Positions 36,825 through 49,400 of a DNA stretch of 64,000 nt are shown here, one piece after another. The position numbers were made by a program, and so were the translations under genes. The notes below the pieces were generated by a model. It was not told the origin of the DNA. It saw nothing but the letters and a program-made list of their open reading frames with translations, and searched no databases. Source of the DNA: Parapedobacter tibetensis (GTDB taxonomy: Bacteria > Bacteroidota > Bacteroidia > Sphingobacteriales > Sphingobacteriaceae); the NCBI RefSeq assembly GCF_024704835.1, contig NZ_JAMXBE010000001.1, forward strand, positions 62,001-126,000, given 5' to 3'. The stretch's first letter is position 1, and every line of letters begins with the position of its first letter.

Positions 36825-38606
36825 TTATCCAATAGCTTGCGTTTTTTCTTTCAGCCATCGCTGATCCACCGCTTCCAAATGAGGTGCAAGTTTATCATAT
36901 ACCATGGCATGATAGGTGTTCAGCCAAGCGATATGTACCGCATCAAGTAGCGAAGTGTCGATTAACGAAGTATCGATGTAGCATAGGGTCAACGTCTCAA
37001 AGGCCATAAACGGGCCAAAGGATGTGTCTTGGTGGTCGACACTTAACACCAGATTCTCTATACGGATACCGTATTCCCCTTCGCGGTACAATCCCGGTTC
37101 AATGGAAGTAATCATCCCCGGTTCGACCGGCACGTCCACGGCAGCCGAATTGAAGGTATGCGGCCCTTCATGCACGTTGAGGAAAAAACCCACCCCATGA
37201 CCCGTGCCATGGCCATAGTTGCGCAGGTGGTCCCAAAGCGGTTTCCGGGTGATGGCATCTAGTTGGTATCCACGGGTACCCTTAGGGAAAACAGCGGTGC
37301 TCCCTTCGATCATTCCTTTCAGTACAAGTGTATAATCGGTTTTTTCCGCCTCGGAAGCATTGCCAAGTGACACCACGCGGGTGATATCAGTGGTGCCGGT
37401 GTGGTATTGCCCGCCGGAATCTACCAACAACAAGCCTTCGGGCAACAACGCGCTGTTACTTTCAGGCGTGGCTTTGTAGTGTGGCAATGCGCCATGGGCC
37501 CGATATCCGGCGATGGTATCAAAACTCTCCCCCACGAAACCTTCTAGCTCAGCCCGGAAACCACGCAGTTTTTCAGCTAAGGATATTTCCGTGATGGGTT
37601 CGTTACCAAGAGTTTCCTCCAGCCATTTGAAAAACCGGGTGAGAGCCACCCCATCTTTCACCATGGTATGGCGGGTGTGCGTCACCTCCACGTTGTTTTT
37701 TACCGCCTTGAATAGTGTTGTCGGGTTTGTTTTTTCGAGAACAGTTACCTCATCAGGAATCCGATTATAAAAGTCGAAGCAGGTCCGCTTAGGGTCGATT
37801 AGCAGTACCAACCCAGTGTCTAAGTGGGCAAGCGCATTTTCGGCTTCAGCATAGTCTTCAACCGTGACACCGGCCTCCTGCAGGGATGTTTTATCCTTAT
37901 CAGTCAGCTTCCCCTGGTCAATAAATAGTATGGCTGTTGTATCCGTAATCAACGCAAAGGCCAGGGCTACCGGGTTGCAGGCCACGTCGCTTCCCCGGAT
38001 ATTGAAGAGCCAAGCCACGTCATCAAGCGAGGAGATGAAGTGTGCCCCTATCCCACTCCGCTCCATTTCCTTGCGCAACCGCTGGAGTTTGGAGGCTGTC
38101 GTCGCTCCCGTTATGGTCTCATAAATTAAGTAAGCAGGGGAAGTGGGCAAGGCCGGTCGGTCGTGCCACAAGGGGGTGAGTAAATCAATGGCACTTTTTA
38201 CCGCAATACCCCTAGGCACCAACCGTTCTTCAATCGCCTGGGCCAGCAATACCGAGGCCAGCTTACCATCAAATGCCACCACTGCATTTTTAGGCAATGT
38301 TTGCGCCAACCAATCGGCAAATTCCGGAGCCGTCTGCACCTTTAGTTTCATCAGCTCGTAGCCGCTTCCGGCTAATTGGTCGGCAGCCTGCACGAAATAC
38401 CGCGAATCCGTCCATAGGCCCGCGAATTCTTGGGTGATGGCCAATGTGCCTGCAGATCCCGTGAAACCCGATGCCCAGGCAATGCACCGGTAATGGTCGG
38501 GCAGATACTCGCTGATGTGCGGATCGGATGAGGGGATAATGTAAGCGTCAATATGTTGTTGTTTCATCATGCCGCGGAGTGCAGCCAGTTTTTCTTTAAA
38601 GGTCAT
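36825..38606 (-). CDS. Xaa-Pro aminopeptidase (M24B family)
   Basis: A 593-residue aminopeptidase P-like enzyme, which removes the first residue from peptides with proline second. Two creatinase-like N-terminal domains (TFKEKLAALRGMMKQQHIDAYIIPSSDPHISEYLPDHYR, GFTGSAGTLAIT) precede the pita-bread catalytic domain. Metal ligands are seen in LLVDSGGQYHTGTTDITR, NYGHGTGHGVGFFLNVHEGP, TSIEPGLYREGEYGIRIENL. This three-domain length is that of the cytosolic eukaryote-type enzyme. ATG 38606 (MTFKEK) fits the family; the frame extends 41 codons further. No signal peptide, so cytosolic. Confidence 0.93.
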   Translation of the reverse strand: MTFKEKLAALRGMMKQQHIDAYIIPSSDPHISEYLPDHYRCIAWASGFTGSAGTLAITQEFAGLWTDSRYFVQAADQLAGSGYELMKLKVQTAPEFADWLAQTLPKNAVVAFDGKLASVLLAQAIEERLVPRGIAVKSAIDLLTPLWHDRPALPTSPAYLIYETITGATTASKLQRLRKEMERSGIGAHFISSLDDVAWLFNIRGSDVACNPVALAFALITDTTAILFIDQGKLTDKDKTSLQEAGVTVEDYAEAENALAHLDTGLVLLIDPKRTCFDFYNRIPDEVTVLEKTNPTTLFKAVKNNVEVTHTRHTMVKDGVALTRFFKWLEETLGNEPITEISLAEKLRGFRAELEGFVGESFDTIAGYRAHGALPHYKATPESNSALLPEGLLLVDSGGQYHTGTTDITRVVSLGNASEAEKTDYTLVLKGMIEGSTAVFPKGTRGYQLDAITRKPLWDHLRNYGHGTGHGVGFFLNVHEGPHTFNSAAVDVPVEPGMITSIEPGLYREGEYGIRIENLVLSVDHQDTSFGPFMAFETLTLCYIDTSLIDTSLLDAVHIAWLNTYHAMVYDKLAPHLEAVDQRWLKEKTQAIG

Positions 38607-38743
38607 TATTGTTATTTTTGAGGGCTGCAAGTTAGGAAATATTTTGTTTTTTCTTTTTGCCGCCCTGCACAGTCTTGCCTGCTTCTGTGGCCGCTCGTTT
38701 ACCTGGCAAGCCAAAGCATACCAAACCATGAAATCATCAATCT

Positions 38744-38774
38744 TTTGACGACCGGTATCTTTTGGCTACCTTAG
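38744..38774 (+). promoter_or_regulatory. dacB promoter
   Basis: TTTG (38744-38747), 19-bp spacer, TACCTTAG (38767-38774), one mismatch in the -7 element; ATG 21 bases downstream. Confidence 0.5.
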
Positions 38775-38795
38775 CCCTTATCAATCCAATGAATA

Positions 38796-40214
38796 ATGAA
38801 ACAATTTGTGTTACCTATATTAGCTATCCTTTGTCTTGTTTCCCCGGCATCAGCCCAACCCATCTCTCAAAAGATCGCAACAGCCTTCAGCACGCTCGAA
38901 TCGCATGAAAGCCTTGCAAATGGTATGGCCGCCATTACGGTCATCAACGCCAATACGGGTGAAGTGGTCTTTTCCAAAAACGACAAACTGGGCATGGCTC
39001 CTGCATCCACGCTCAAAACCGTCACGGCCTCGGCGGCATACCATATCCTTGGGGCGGAATATTCCTTTGAAACAACGCTGTCTTATACCGGAAAAATCGA
39101 TGCCACGGGCACATTGAATGGTGACATCGTCATCCGGGGTAGCGGCGATCCCTCATTGGGCAGCGACCGCTTTCCCCAAACTACGGATACGGCATTACTT
39201 GCTGCTTGGGTGCAGGCCATACGAGCTGCAGGCATTCGGAAAATCGAAGGTACTGTTGTGGGTGACGACCGGCTTTATAGCGGCCAGACCGCACCTCGGG
39301 GCTGGACCTGGCAAGATATGGGCAACTATTATGGAGCGGGCGTATCTGCCCTCAATTGGCGGGAGAATTCCGTAGGGGTCAATTTCATTCCCGGCCGTGC
39401 ATCGGACGCCTCAACAAGCATCGCCAATACCACCGCAGATATCAGTTACCTGCAACTGGTCAATGAAACCGTTACGGGAAACCGTGGTACGGGAGACAAC
39501 GTATATGCCTTTGCCGCCCCATATTCTTCGCGCATCTACCTGCGAGGCACCTACGGCATCGACTTAAAAAAAACCATATATTTATCCATACCGGATGGCG
39601 CTTATGATGCTGCCTATCAGCTGCATCATGCCTTGGAGCAAGCCCATATCAGCCAAATGGGCACCCCCACCACTACACACCTACTCCTGCTTGCCGGCAG
39701 TGAAGTACCTAATGGCGGCACCATACTACATACCCATCGCTCACCCACGCTCAGTGAGCTGGTCTATTGGTTCAATCAGAAAAGCGTTAACCTATATGGC
39801 GAAGCCCTGCTCAAAGCCATCGCCTTCCAAATGGAAGGCAAGACCGACACCCGTGATGGTGCGGAAAAGCTGCGCGATTTCTGGGCAGGGAAATTGGGTA
39901 TTGCCCCCGGGGAGCTCAAAATCTTCGATGGTAGTGGCCTCTCGCCCGAAAACCGGATCACGACCAACGCCTTGGCGCGTATCATGGCTTCCCTACGCCG
40001 CGAGCCCTGGTTTGCAAGTTTCCATGAAAGCCTGCCCACTTACAATGGCATGAAGATGAAAAGCGGCACCATAGGCGGAGTACTGGGCTATACGGGTTAC
40101 CATACGGCGAAAGATGGAACGCCCTTAGTGTTTGCCCTGCTGGTCAATAATTACCAAGGCTCGGCACAGTCCATGCGGAAGCGGATGTTTCGGTTACTGG
40201 ATACGTTGAAATGA
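38796..40214 (+). CDS. dacB: D-alanyl-D-alanine carboxypeptidase/endopeptidase (PBP4 type)
   Basis: A 472-residue S13-family penicillin-binding protein. Signal peptide LPILAILCLVSPASAQ. The active-site triad is visible: Ser71 in STLK, the SxN motif in KSVNLYGEAL, and the KTG-like box in MKSGTIGGVLGYTG. A family-typical insert domain (LNGDIVIRGSGDPSLGSD, IEGTVVGDDRLYSG) sits after the first motif. It trims or cuts peptide cross-links of peptidoglycan in the periplasm. Preceded by its own promoter, divergent from the aminopeptidase gene. Confidence 0.92.
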   Translation: MKQFVLPILAILCLVSPASAQPISQKIATAFSTLESHESLANGMAAITVINANTGEVVFSKNDKLGMAPASTLKTVTASAAYHILGAEYSFETTLSYTGKIDATGTLNGDIVIRGSGDPSLGSDRFPQTTDTALLAAWVQAIRAAGIRKIEGTVVGDDRLYSGQTAPRGWTWQDMGNYYGAGVSALNWRENSVGVNFIPGRASDASTSIANTTADISYLQLVNETVTGNRGTGDNVYAFAAPYSSRIYLRGTYGIDLKKTIYLSIPDGAYDAAYQLHHALEQAHISQMGTPTTTHLLLLAGSEVPNGGTILHTHRSPTLSELVYWFNQKSVNLYGEALLKAIAFQMEGKTDTRDGAEKLRDFWAGKLGIAPGELKIFDGSGLSPENRITTNALARIMASLRREPWFASFHESLPTYNGMKMKSGTIGGVLGYTGYHTAKDGTPLVFALLVNNYQGSAQSMRKRMFRLLDTLK

Positions 40215-40230
40215 TTTATTCTTTTCACCC

Positions 40231-40258
40231 TTGTTCTCCCAAAAGTATTTTACCTTTG
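40231..40258 (+). promoter_or_regulatory. Malic enzyme promoter
   Basis: TTG (40231-40233), 17-bp spacer, TACCTTTG (40251-40258), a full match; ATG 35 bases downstream. Confidence 0.65.
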
Positions 40259-40292
40259 CAAAAGAATGCTGTAGCAGAACCTTAATTATAAC

Positions 40293-42593
40293 ATGAGCAA
40301 AACTAATCGTAAGCAAGATGCCCTAGACTACCATTCGAAAGGGAGACCTGGCAAAATTGCTGTTATACCAACAAAACCGACTCATTCACAGCGTGACCTC
40401 TCACTGGCATATTCCCCCGGAGTGGCTGAACCTTGTCTAAGGATAGCCGAAAACAAGGAAAATGTCTATAAATATACCGCCAAAGGCAATCTGGTGGCTG
40501 TCATTAGCAACGGAACGGCCGTATTGGGCTTGGGAGACATCGGCCCTGAAGCTGGTAAACCCGTCATGGAAGGCAAGGGCCTGCTCTTTAAAATTTTCGC
40601 AGATATCGACGTATTTGATATCGAATTGGACACCAAAGATGTGGATGAGTTTGTACGCATCGTTAAATGCCTAGAACCTACCTTTGGCGGGATAAACCTG
40701 GAGGACATCAAGGCGCCTGAGTGCTTTGAAATAGAGCGTAGGCTCAAAGCGGAAATGAAAATCCCGGTGATGCATGACGATCAGCATGGAACAGCCATCA
40801 TCTCCGGCGCAGCGCTAATCAATGCCTGCATACTACAGAAAAAGCGAATAGAAAAAGTAAAAATTGTGGTAAATGGCGCCGGTGCTGCCGCGATTTCATG
40901 CACACGTATGTATGTGGCTTTGGGAGCCCGTAAGGAGAACATCGTGATGCTCGACAGCAAAGGCTGCATCCGTCAGGGTCGCCCAGACTTGGATGCCACC
41001 AAGGCCGAATTCGCCACAAGGCAAGCTATTGATACGCTGGGTGAGGCACTGAAGGGTGCGGATGTGTTCATCGGCCTCTCTAAAGGAGACGTGATGACAG
41101 CCGACATGCTCAAGAGCATGGCCAAAAACCCCATTGTATTCGCCATGGCCAATCCCGATCCCGAAATTGCTTATCCCTTAGCCGTGAAAACGCGCAAGGA
41201 CGTAATTATGGCTACGGGCCGTTCGGATTACCCCAACCAGGTGAACAATGTGCTCGGATTCCCCTATATTTTCCGCGGTGCACTTGATGTCCGTGCCACC
41301 TCCATCAACGAGGAAATGAAAATCGCGGCCGTAAAAGCGATTGCCGAATTGGCCAAACAATCCGTGCCAGAATCCGTAAATCAGGCTTACAACACCAATA
41401 ACCTTAAGTTTGGGCCTGACTACATCATCCCCAAGCCCACAGATCCGCGCCTGATTACCGTGGTGGCTCCGGCGGTGGCGAGGGCAGCCATCGATTCCGG
41501 CGTTGCACGGTTAGCGATTACCGATTGGGACAAGTATTACGAAGAGTTGCGGCAGCGCCTGGGTCAGGATGACCGCATCATGCGTAATCTCAGCGAAGCG
41601 GCCAAACGTGATCCTAAACGGGTGGTCTTCGCCGAAGCCGATAATTATAAAACCCTACGTGCCGCACAAATCGTGAAAGAGGAGGGAATAGCCGTTCCCA
41701 TTTTACTAGGCAACAAAGCCAAAATCAACCAACTCATCAAAGACAATCTGCTTGATTTGGATGATGTCGATATCATAAGTCCCTTGGATGAAGTGGGAAC
41801 CGAACGCTTCGGGAAATATGTAGAGTTCCTGTATGCCAAACGACAAAGGAGAGGCATTTCCCTCCTCGACGCGCGGAAACTCATGCTTGACAGGAACTAC
41901 TTCGGGGCTAGCATGGTGCAATTTGGTGAGGCCGACACGCTCATTTCGGGCCTTACAAAAAACTACGCCACCACCATTCGGCCGGCCTTGCATGTTATCG
42001 GCACACAACCCGGCAGCAAGCTTGCGGGCATGTACATGATGCTTACCGCCAAAGGCCCCGTATTCTTCGGGGATACTACGGTCAACGCAGACCCAACAGC
42101 CGAACAACTGGTAGACATCACCATGCTCTTGCATGAAGCGGTCAAAAAAATGAACGTATCCCCCCGGATTGCGCTCCTCTCCTACTCCAACTTCGGATCC
42201 AACAGTGGAAACGTGCCAGAGAAGGTTCGCGAGGCAGTGAAAATACTCCATGAAAAGTATCCGGATATTTTGGTGGATGGCGATATGCAGGCTAACTTTG
42301 CCATGAATAGCGACCTGCTTGCATCCAATTTCCCCTTCAGCTCATTGAATGGAAACCCTGCCAATACCTTGGTATTCCCCAACCTGGAATCGGGTAATAT
42401 CGCTTATAAATTGCTGCAGGAGATCGGTAATGCGGAAGCTGTGGGCCCTATTCTATTAGGCATGAACAAACCGGTCCATGTGCTGCAGCTTGACAGCTCG
42501 GTGCGCGAAATCGTCAACATGGTCACCATCGCTGTGGTGGATGTACTGTCAAGAGAAATCGTTACCGACAAAAAGACAAGAAGAACCAAGTAG
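40293..42593 (+). CDS. maeB: NADP-dependent malic enzyme with phosphotransacetylase-like domain
   Basis: A 766-residue MaeB-type enzyme that decarboxylates malate to pyruvate with reduction of NADP. The malic domain is about 1-420 ([74 protein letters not shown] as the nucleotide-binding loop). The C-terminal 430-760 resembles phosphotransacetylase ([65 protein letters not shown]), which in MaeB is regulatory, responding to acetyl-CoA. Full length, own promoter, 43 bases before ruvA. Confidence 0.95.
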   Translation: MSKTNRKQDALDYHSKGRPGKIAVIPTKPTHSQRDLSLAYSPGVAEPCLRIAENKENVYKYTAKGNLVAVISNGTAVLGLGDIGPEAGKPVMEGKGLLFKIFADIDVFDIELDTKDVDEFVRIVKCLEPTFGGINLEDIKAPECFEIERRLKAEMKIPVMHDDQHGTAIISGAALINACILQKKRIEKVKIVVNGAGAAAISCTRMYVALGARKENIVMLDSKGCIRQGRPDLDATKAEFATRQAIDTLGEALKGADVFIGLSKGDVMTADMLKSMAKNPIVFAMANPDPEIAYPLAVKTRKDVIMATGRSDYPNQVNNVLGFPYIFRGALDVRATSINEEMKIAAVKAIAELAKQSVPESVNQAYNTNNLKFGPDYIIPKPTDPRLITVVAPAVARAAIDSGVARLAITDWDKYYEELRQRLGQDDRIMRNLSEAAKRDPKRVVFAEADNYKTLRAAQIVKEEGIAVPILLGNKAKINQLIKDNLLDLDDVDIISPLDEVGTERFGKYVEFLYAKRQRRGISLLDARKLMLDRNYFGASMVQFGEADTLISGLTKNYATTIRPALHVIGTQPGSKLAGMYMMLTAKGPVFFGDTTVNADPTAEQLVDITMLLHEAVKKMNVSPRIALLSYSNFGSNSGNVPEKVREAVKILHEKYPDILVDGDMQANFAMNSDLLASNFPFSSLNGNPANTLVFPNLESGNIAYKLLQEIGNAEAVGPILLGMNKPVHVLQLDSSVREIVNMVTIAVVDVLSREIVTDKKTRRTK

Positions 42594-42636
42594 TATGTAC
42601 ATATCCATGATAAAACAACCCAACTAAGAAACAGCT

Positions 42637-43218
42637 ATGTACGAATACCTAAACGGCAAATTGGCTTATAAGGCGCCCACCCACGTTGTGCTCGACGTAG
42701 GTGGCGTGGGTTATCATGTGCACATCTCGTTGCATACCTATTCGCAAATCAAGGATGTCGAACAATGCAAGCTATTCATCAGTTTTCAGGTGCGGGAAGA
42801 TGCCCATACCTTCTATGGCTTTGCAGAAGAGGGTGAGCGTCGTTTGTTTGAGCACCTCATATCGGTGTCAGGGATAGGTCCCGGTACCGGAAGGATGATC
42901 CTCTCTTCCATCACGCCGGATGAAATCCAATTGGCCATCATTAATGGAAATGTACCATTAATCCAACGGATCAAAGGCATTGGCCCCAAAACGGCCCAGC
43001 GCATGGTGCTGGAATTGCAGGATAAGCTCAAAAAACAAGGGCCAGACGCGTTGATTGCCGGGCCAAGGCAGCAAAGTGTCCCGGAGGAGGCGCTCAGTGC
43101 TTTGGTAATGCTGGGATTTACCCGTACACAGGTGGAAAAAGTATTGGGAGGGATTGCACAAAACAATCCAGAGATGACCGTAGAAGCACTTATCAAGGGA
43201 GCATTGAAAAAATTGTAA
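42637..43218 (+). CDS. ruvA: Holliday junction helicase subunit RuvA
   Basis: A 193-residue RuvA: OB-fold N terminus (MYEYLNGKLAYKAPTHVVLDVGGVGYHVHIS), two helix-hairpin-helix motifs (LISVSGIGPGTGRMIL and IKGIGPKTAQRMVLEL), and the flexible C-terminal domain III (EEALSALVMLGFTRTQVEKVL) that contacts RuvB. It binds four-way junctions and loads RuvB for branch migration. Placed between maeB and sprA, a neighbourhood often seen in Bacteroidota. Confidence 0.97.
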   Translation: MYEYLNGKLAYKAPTHVVLDVGGVGYHVHISLHTYSQIKDVEQCKLFISFQVREDAHTFYGFAEEGERRLFEHLISVSGIGPGTGRMILSSITPDEIQLAIINGNVPLIQRIKGIGPKTAQRMVLELQDKLKKQGPDALIAGPRQQSVPEEALSALVMLGFTRTQVEKVLGGIAQNNPEMTVEALIKGALKKL

Positions 43219-43480
43219 AAAACTTATTTCATTATATAATTAAAAAAAATAAATTGCATGACTATCCGAGCCAGCATAAAAACGCCAATTCGACGAATCG
43301 GTAGCGTATTGATGGGTTGGAAGACGGGTGATAATTAATAATTAAAACATTTACCACTAGAGTTCATTAAAATGATTTGCACATTCCGTTTTGATCGTAT
43401 AACGGCATACGGACAACACAAACTTCTAATAGGTATCAGTAAATAGCCAGTAATTGTTTTTCACTTAAATTGTTAAACCT

Positions 43481-46400
43481 TTGAAAAGAACAATACTGTT
43501 TCGCTGTCTGCTGCTGGTGCTGCCTTTTTCCCTGGCTATTGTAACCAATACTGCCGGACAAACCGCTATTGACTCGCTTAAGCGTGATAGTATAAAGCTC
43601 CGTTATCCGCTCAAAGACCTCCCTTTTCTCAATCTATACCCCAAAAGGGGGGCATTCGATCTCAGCATGCCATCAAATATCAATAGAGAGATTATCTTCG
43701 ACCCGTTGACCCGGCAATACATCATCCGTGAGAAACTGGGCAGCCGCTTATACCGGCCACCGCAATACCTCACCATCGATGAGTTCCAAGAATATGAAAA
43801 TAGCTTGCTGAAAAGCAATTATTGGCGCGAATTGTCTGACCGGCAATTGACCAATGCAAGACAGGATCGACTGATACCCACGATATATGTGCAAAGCGAG
43901 GCATTCGAAAAAATCTTTGGGGGCAATACGATTGACATTATTCCTAGGGGAAGCGCTGATATCAGCATCATGGCCCAGCGAAACACGAATGCTAACCCGA
44001 TGTTCAACGAAAGGCAGCGAAGGCAGTGGGGCTTTGATTTTGACCAGCGTATCCAAATGAACCTGACGGGGCAGATTGGCGACCGGCTGAAACTAACGAC
44101 CAATTACAATACGGAAGCTCAGTTTGACTTTGAAAACCAAATCCGGCTTGATTACACCGGCAAGGATGACGACATCATCAGACGGATAGAATTGGGTAAT
44201 GTGAGCATGCCCCTCAATACCACACTCATCAGTGGTACCCAAGCTTTATTCGGCCTCAAGACACAATTGCAATTCGGACGGTTGAATGTTACGGGTATCT
44301 TCTCCCAACAACGCTCGCAGCAACGGGAAATTGTGATCAAAAATGGCGCACAGGAAAGTGAATTTGCTCTGAAAGCGGATGAATATGAAGACAACCAGCA
44401 CTACTTCCTTGCCCAGTACTTCCGCGATAATTTCAATCGTGCGCTTTCCATCGCACCGATCATCACTACCGATGTGAATATTACGCAGATTGAGGTATGG
44501 ATAAGCAACCGGAGCAATTCAGTGGACGATTCAAGGGATGTATTGGCATTGATGGATTTGGGTGAGGTTAACGCCTACAATCCCATTGTTCAGCAGGGTG
44601 CCTCCCGATATCCATCAACGGGGATTCCGGGTGAGCCAAACCAGCAGCTATCAAACAGGCTTATTCCCCAGCTTCAGGAATACGACCCTAATTTCAGGCA
44701 AACACAGTCCAACGCCGTACAGACTTTTTTCAGTGGCACCGGTCGCAACGACAACTACGCCAAACTTACCTACGCCCGGAAACTCCGTGAAGGGACGGAA
44801 TATACGGTAGACAGGCGACTGGGCTTCATTTCCCTGAATATGCCACTGAACAATGACCAAATACTAGCGGTATCTTACCGATATACCGCCGGTGGCCGTG
44901 AATACCAAGTGGGGGAATTTTCTACCGATATACCCGTAACTCCTTCTCAACCTCAAATGCTGGTTGCCAAGTTGTTGAAAAACGAAATACTGAAAACAAA
45001 CCTGCCGATATGGGACTTAATGATGAAAAACATCTATTCCATCGGGGCCTATGGTGTGGGGCAGAACAATTTCAGGTTCAATATCTTCCGTATCGAAGAC
45101 GAAAGCGGGGTGGAACGCCCAGCCATGTATGAGGGGCAAAACACGCAAAATAAACTTTGGATACAATTGACGGGGTTGGACCGGCTTAACCCACAAAATT
45201 CGCAACGACCGGACGGTTTCTTCGATTTCCTTCCCGGCTTGACCATCGATCCGGAAAGGGGAAAGGTGATGTTTCCCGTGATTGAGCCCTTTGGCAGCGA
45301 CTTGGCAAGGCAATTCATTCAGGGCGCCGAACAGGCCTTAATCGATAAGTACACCTACCAGGCCTTATACGATTCTACCAAGGTAATCGCCCAACAATTC
45401 TTCCCCAAGCAAAACCGATATTTGATTAAAGGCACCTATGAATCAGAAGTGGGCACCGAATTCCAATTGGGGGCCATCAATGTGCCCCGTGGTTCAGTGC
45501 AGGTCTTTGCTGGCCCGGCACCGCTACAAGAGGGGGTGGATTTCATGGTCGACTACGATATCGGCCGTGTACGTATCCTCAATCAGGCGCTGTTGCAATC
45601 CGGACAACCCATTCGTATCAAAATGGAGAACAACCAACTGTTTGGTCTCCAACAACGCACCATGGTGGGTGGTAGGCTCGACTACCTGGTCAATGACAAG
45701 CTCCAACTTGGTGGAACCATCATGAACCTGACCGAACGGCCGCTCACGCAAAAGGTAAATATCGGTGAGGAACCCATATCGAATACCATGTGGGGTCTGG
45801 ATATGACATACAACTCGCCCTCACGTTGGCTGACCCGCATGGTGGATAAAATTCCCTTTATCGATACCAAGGAAGCTTCATCCATTTCGTTCTACGGCGA
45901 ATTTGCCCAATTGCTCCCCGGCCATCCCAGGGCGTTAAATTTTGCCGGAACAAGGAGTGGTATCTCGTATATCGACGATTTTGAAAACAGTCGCTCCTTC
46001 ATCGATATCAAGGGTGCTTTTAACTGGCAGCTTTCCGGCACCCCACAACTATTCCCAGAGGCGCAGCTGATGGACGATCTTGCCTCTGGATTCAACCGCG
46101 CGCGATTGGCGTTTTACAACATCGACCCGATTTTTTACCGGAATATCAACCTTACTCCCCCAAACATTAACAACACCGAGCTGTCCAAACATCGTGTACG
46201 TGAGGTGCTCGAACAGGAAGTATTCCCCTTCCGCGAATCGACCACGGGATTGCCTATATTCCTATCCACATTGGATTTGGCATTCTATCCGACTATCCGT
46301 GGGTCATATAATTACACCACTACTAGCGTCAATCCTGATGGTACCCTAGCCAATCCCCGCAGCAGATGGGGCGGCATGTTCCGCAAAATTGATGCACCGG

Positions 46401-49400
46401 ATTTCGAGGCACAGAACATCGAGTTTATCGAAGTGTGGATGATGGATCCTTTCCTCACTAACCCCGGGTCGCAGGGTGGCGACCTCTATTTCAACCTGGG
46501 GAACATTTCGGAAGATATCCTTAAAGACGGGCGAAAGGCGATGGAGAACGGTATGTCGCCTTCAGGCGACCTCTCTCAAATAGATGAAACCAACTGGGGA
46601 CGTGTACCGCGTAACCAGCCAGTTATCCAAGCATTTGACAATGACCCTGCGGCTCGTGCACGGCAGGATATCGGATTAGATGGATTGAGCGACGCCGATG
46701 AACGCGGTTTCCATAGCAACTTCCTAAGTCAATTGCAGCCCCAACTCAACTCCATGGCGGCGCTGGCTTTGTCTGACGATCCTTCCGGGGATAACTTCCA
46801 ATATTTCCGGGGGACAGGCCTCGACAATCAAAATGCGGGCATCCTCAAGCGGTATGAACGGTTCAATGGCCCCGAGGGCAACTCCAAAACCCCAGAACAG
46901 GCCACAGGCGGTGTGGAAACGTCGGCTTCTACCCTACTTCCCGATGGAGAGGATATTAACCGCGACAATAACATGAACGAGGCTGAGGAATATTACCAAT
47001 ACCGCATATCACTCCAGCCACAGGATATGCAGGTGGGGCAAAACTACATCAACGACATGCACACTGCCGAGGTAAGACTCCCCAATGGGACTACCGAACA
47101 GGTGAAATGGTATCAATTCCGTATTCCACTGTCGCAATACCAAGAACGTGTGGGCGACATCCGTGATTTCAAATCCATCCGCTTTATCCGCATGTTTATG
47201 ACGGATTTTGCCGATACAGCAGTGGTAAGGCTCGCCCAAATGCAATTGGTACGGGGTGAATGGCGCCGCTATAATTCGGAGCGAAACACGGCCAAGGTCA
47301 TTGCCGATCCTAGCATGGGCCATGTAAGCCTCGACAATTCGACGATAGAGGTGGCAGCGGTGAATATTGAGCAAAATGGCAACCGCCAGCCTATCCCCTA
47401 TGTGGTGCCCCCCGGTATTGAACGCCAGTTGGACTGGGGCAACCTGAATACCAATGTACAGCTTAATGAGCAATCGCTCTCATTGGACGTGAAAAATCTC
47501 CGCGATGGATATGGACGCGCCGCATACCGTACCGCTACCAACGATTTCAGGGCTTACGGCCGATTGGAAATGTTCATCCATGCCGAGGGGCCGAATCTTC
47601 AAGATGGGGACTTCAGGGCCTTCATCCGTGTGGGCACGGACGACCAATTTAATTACTACCAGTATGACATGCCCTTGAAAATCACTCAGCCCGGCACGCG
47701 TGATCCCGAGGTGATATGGCCCCAGGAAAACCGGATGAATGTACGCATCAGTCTGTTCCAAGATGCCAAAGAGGCGCGCAACAAGGCGACACTCAATGGG
47801 CAACCTTGGCCTATTGATGTGCCGTTCTCTTATTTCGATGGTGCCAATAGGGTGACTATCCTTGGCCAACCGGACATTAGCAAAGTCCGGTTCTATATGC
47901 TTGGTGTAATGAACCCACTCCGGGGTACGGAGGCAAGCATACCGAATGACGATGGATTGGATAAGTCAGGCCTGTTTTGGTTCGACGAGATGCGGCTCAC
48001 CGATTTCGACGACAAGGGCGGATGGGCAGCCATGGCAAGGGTGAACGCCCAGCTTGCCGATTTTGCCAACATCACCGTTTCTGGCAGCAAAAGCACCATC
48101 GGTTTCGGTTCCATTGAACAACGCATCGGAGAGCGAAGCCGCAGCGATGATTTGTACCTTGATTTTGTGACCAACGCCGAACTCGGCAAATTCTTCCCTG
48201 CCGATTATGGCCTCCGGATTCCGCTGTTCTTCAGCTACACCAACCAGACCAGCACACCGGAATATAATCCGCTGATGCCTGATATCGAAATGAACAGTGC
48301 CCTGGCAAACTTGTCACGAAACCAGCGCGATTCCTTGCTCCGGGTGACACAGGATTATACCACACGGAGAAGCTTTAACCTCACTAATGTCCGCAAGATA
48401 CGCACCAATATAGAAAAACCCGTACGCCCATGGGATATTGAGAACTTCAGTGCCACATATGCCTATTCACAGTATTACCACCGTGATTACCTTACGGAAA
48501 TTTCTTTGCAAAAAAATTACCGGGCCGCACTGGATTACAATTTCAGCAGTAGTAATGAGAAATATTTGGAACCCTTTAAAAACATCTTCAAGAAAAAATA
48601 CCAAAGCTTGCTTGGGGATTTCAATTTCAACTTAGTGCCTTCATTGTTGCATTTCCGGATAGACGTAAACAGGATTTACAACGAAAATACACTCCGTGAC
48701 AACTCGCCCGACAATTTCTTGCCGAGCATGGGTACTTTATATAATAAGAATTTCACCATGAACCGCATCTATGGTATCAGTTGGAACCTCAGTAAGTCGT
48801 TGAAACTTGATTTCAATGCCACCAACTATGCGATCGTCGATGAACCGGATGGACGCTTGGATGGCCTCAAACGCGATACGCTATGGGACAATTTCTGGCG
48901 ATTGGGCCGTACCACCGATTACAACCACATGATGAACCTTACCTACTCGCTGCCCGTCCATAAAATACCAGGGCTGGATTGGGTGAATGTGGATGCACGG
49001 TATGGCGCCCAATTCAACTGGCAGACCGAGCCCTTGCTATCTATACAGAGTGCTGATATCGATATGGGCAACAGCATCCAGAACTCACGTACCATCCAGC
49101 TTAATCCCACGTTCAATATGGCGGGATTGTATAATAAATTTGGCTTCATCCGTAAAAACACGGGGCTGGACGCGAGCGGAGCGGGAGCGTTTTTCACCAA
49201 CCTCCTTACTAGTATCAAGAACGTAAACGCTGCATATACACGAGTAGAAAACACATTCCTGCCCGGATACACACCACGGACGAACATCATGGGCTATGAT
49301 TTCGATCATAACGCCCCCGGACTGGGCTTCCTTTTCGGCAGTCAGCGCGACATCCGTCAGCGAGCGGCAGTCAACGGGTGGATTACCACGGATACCTTGC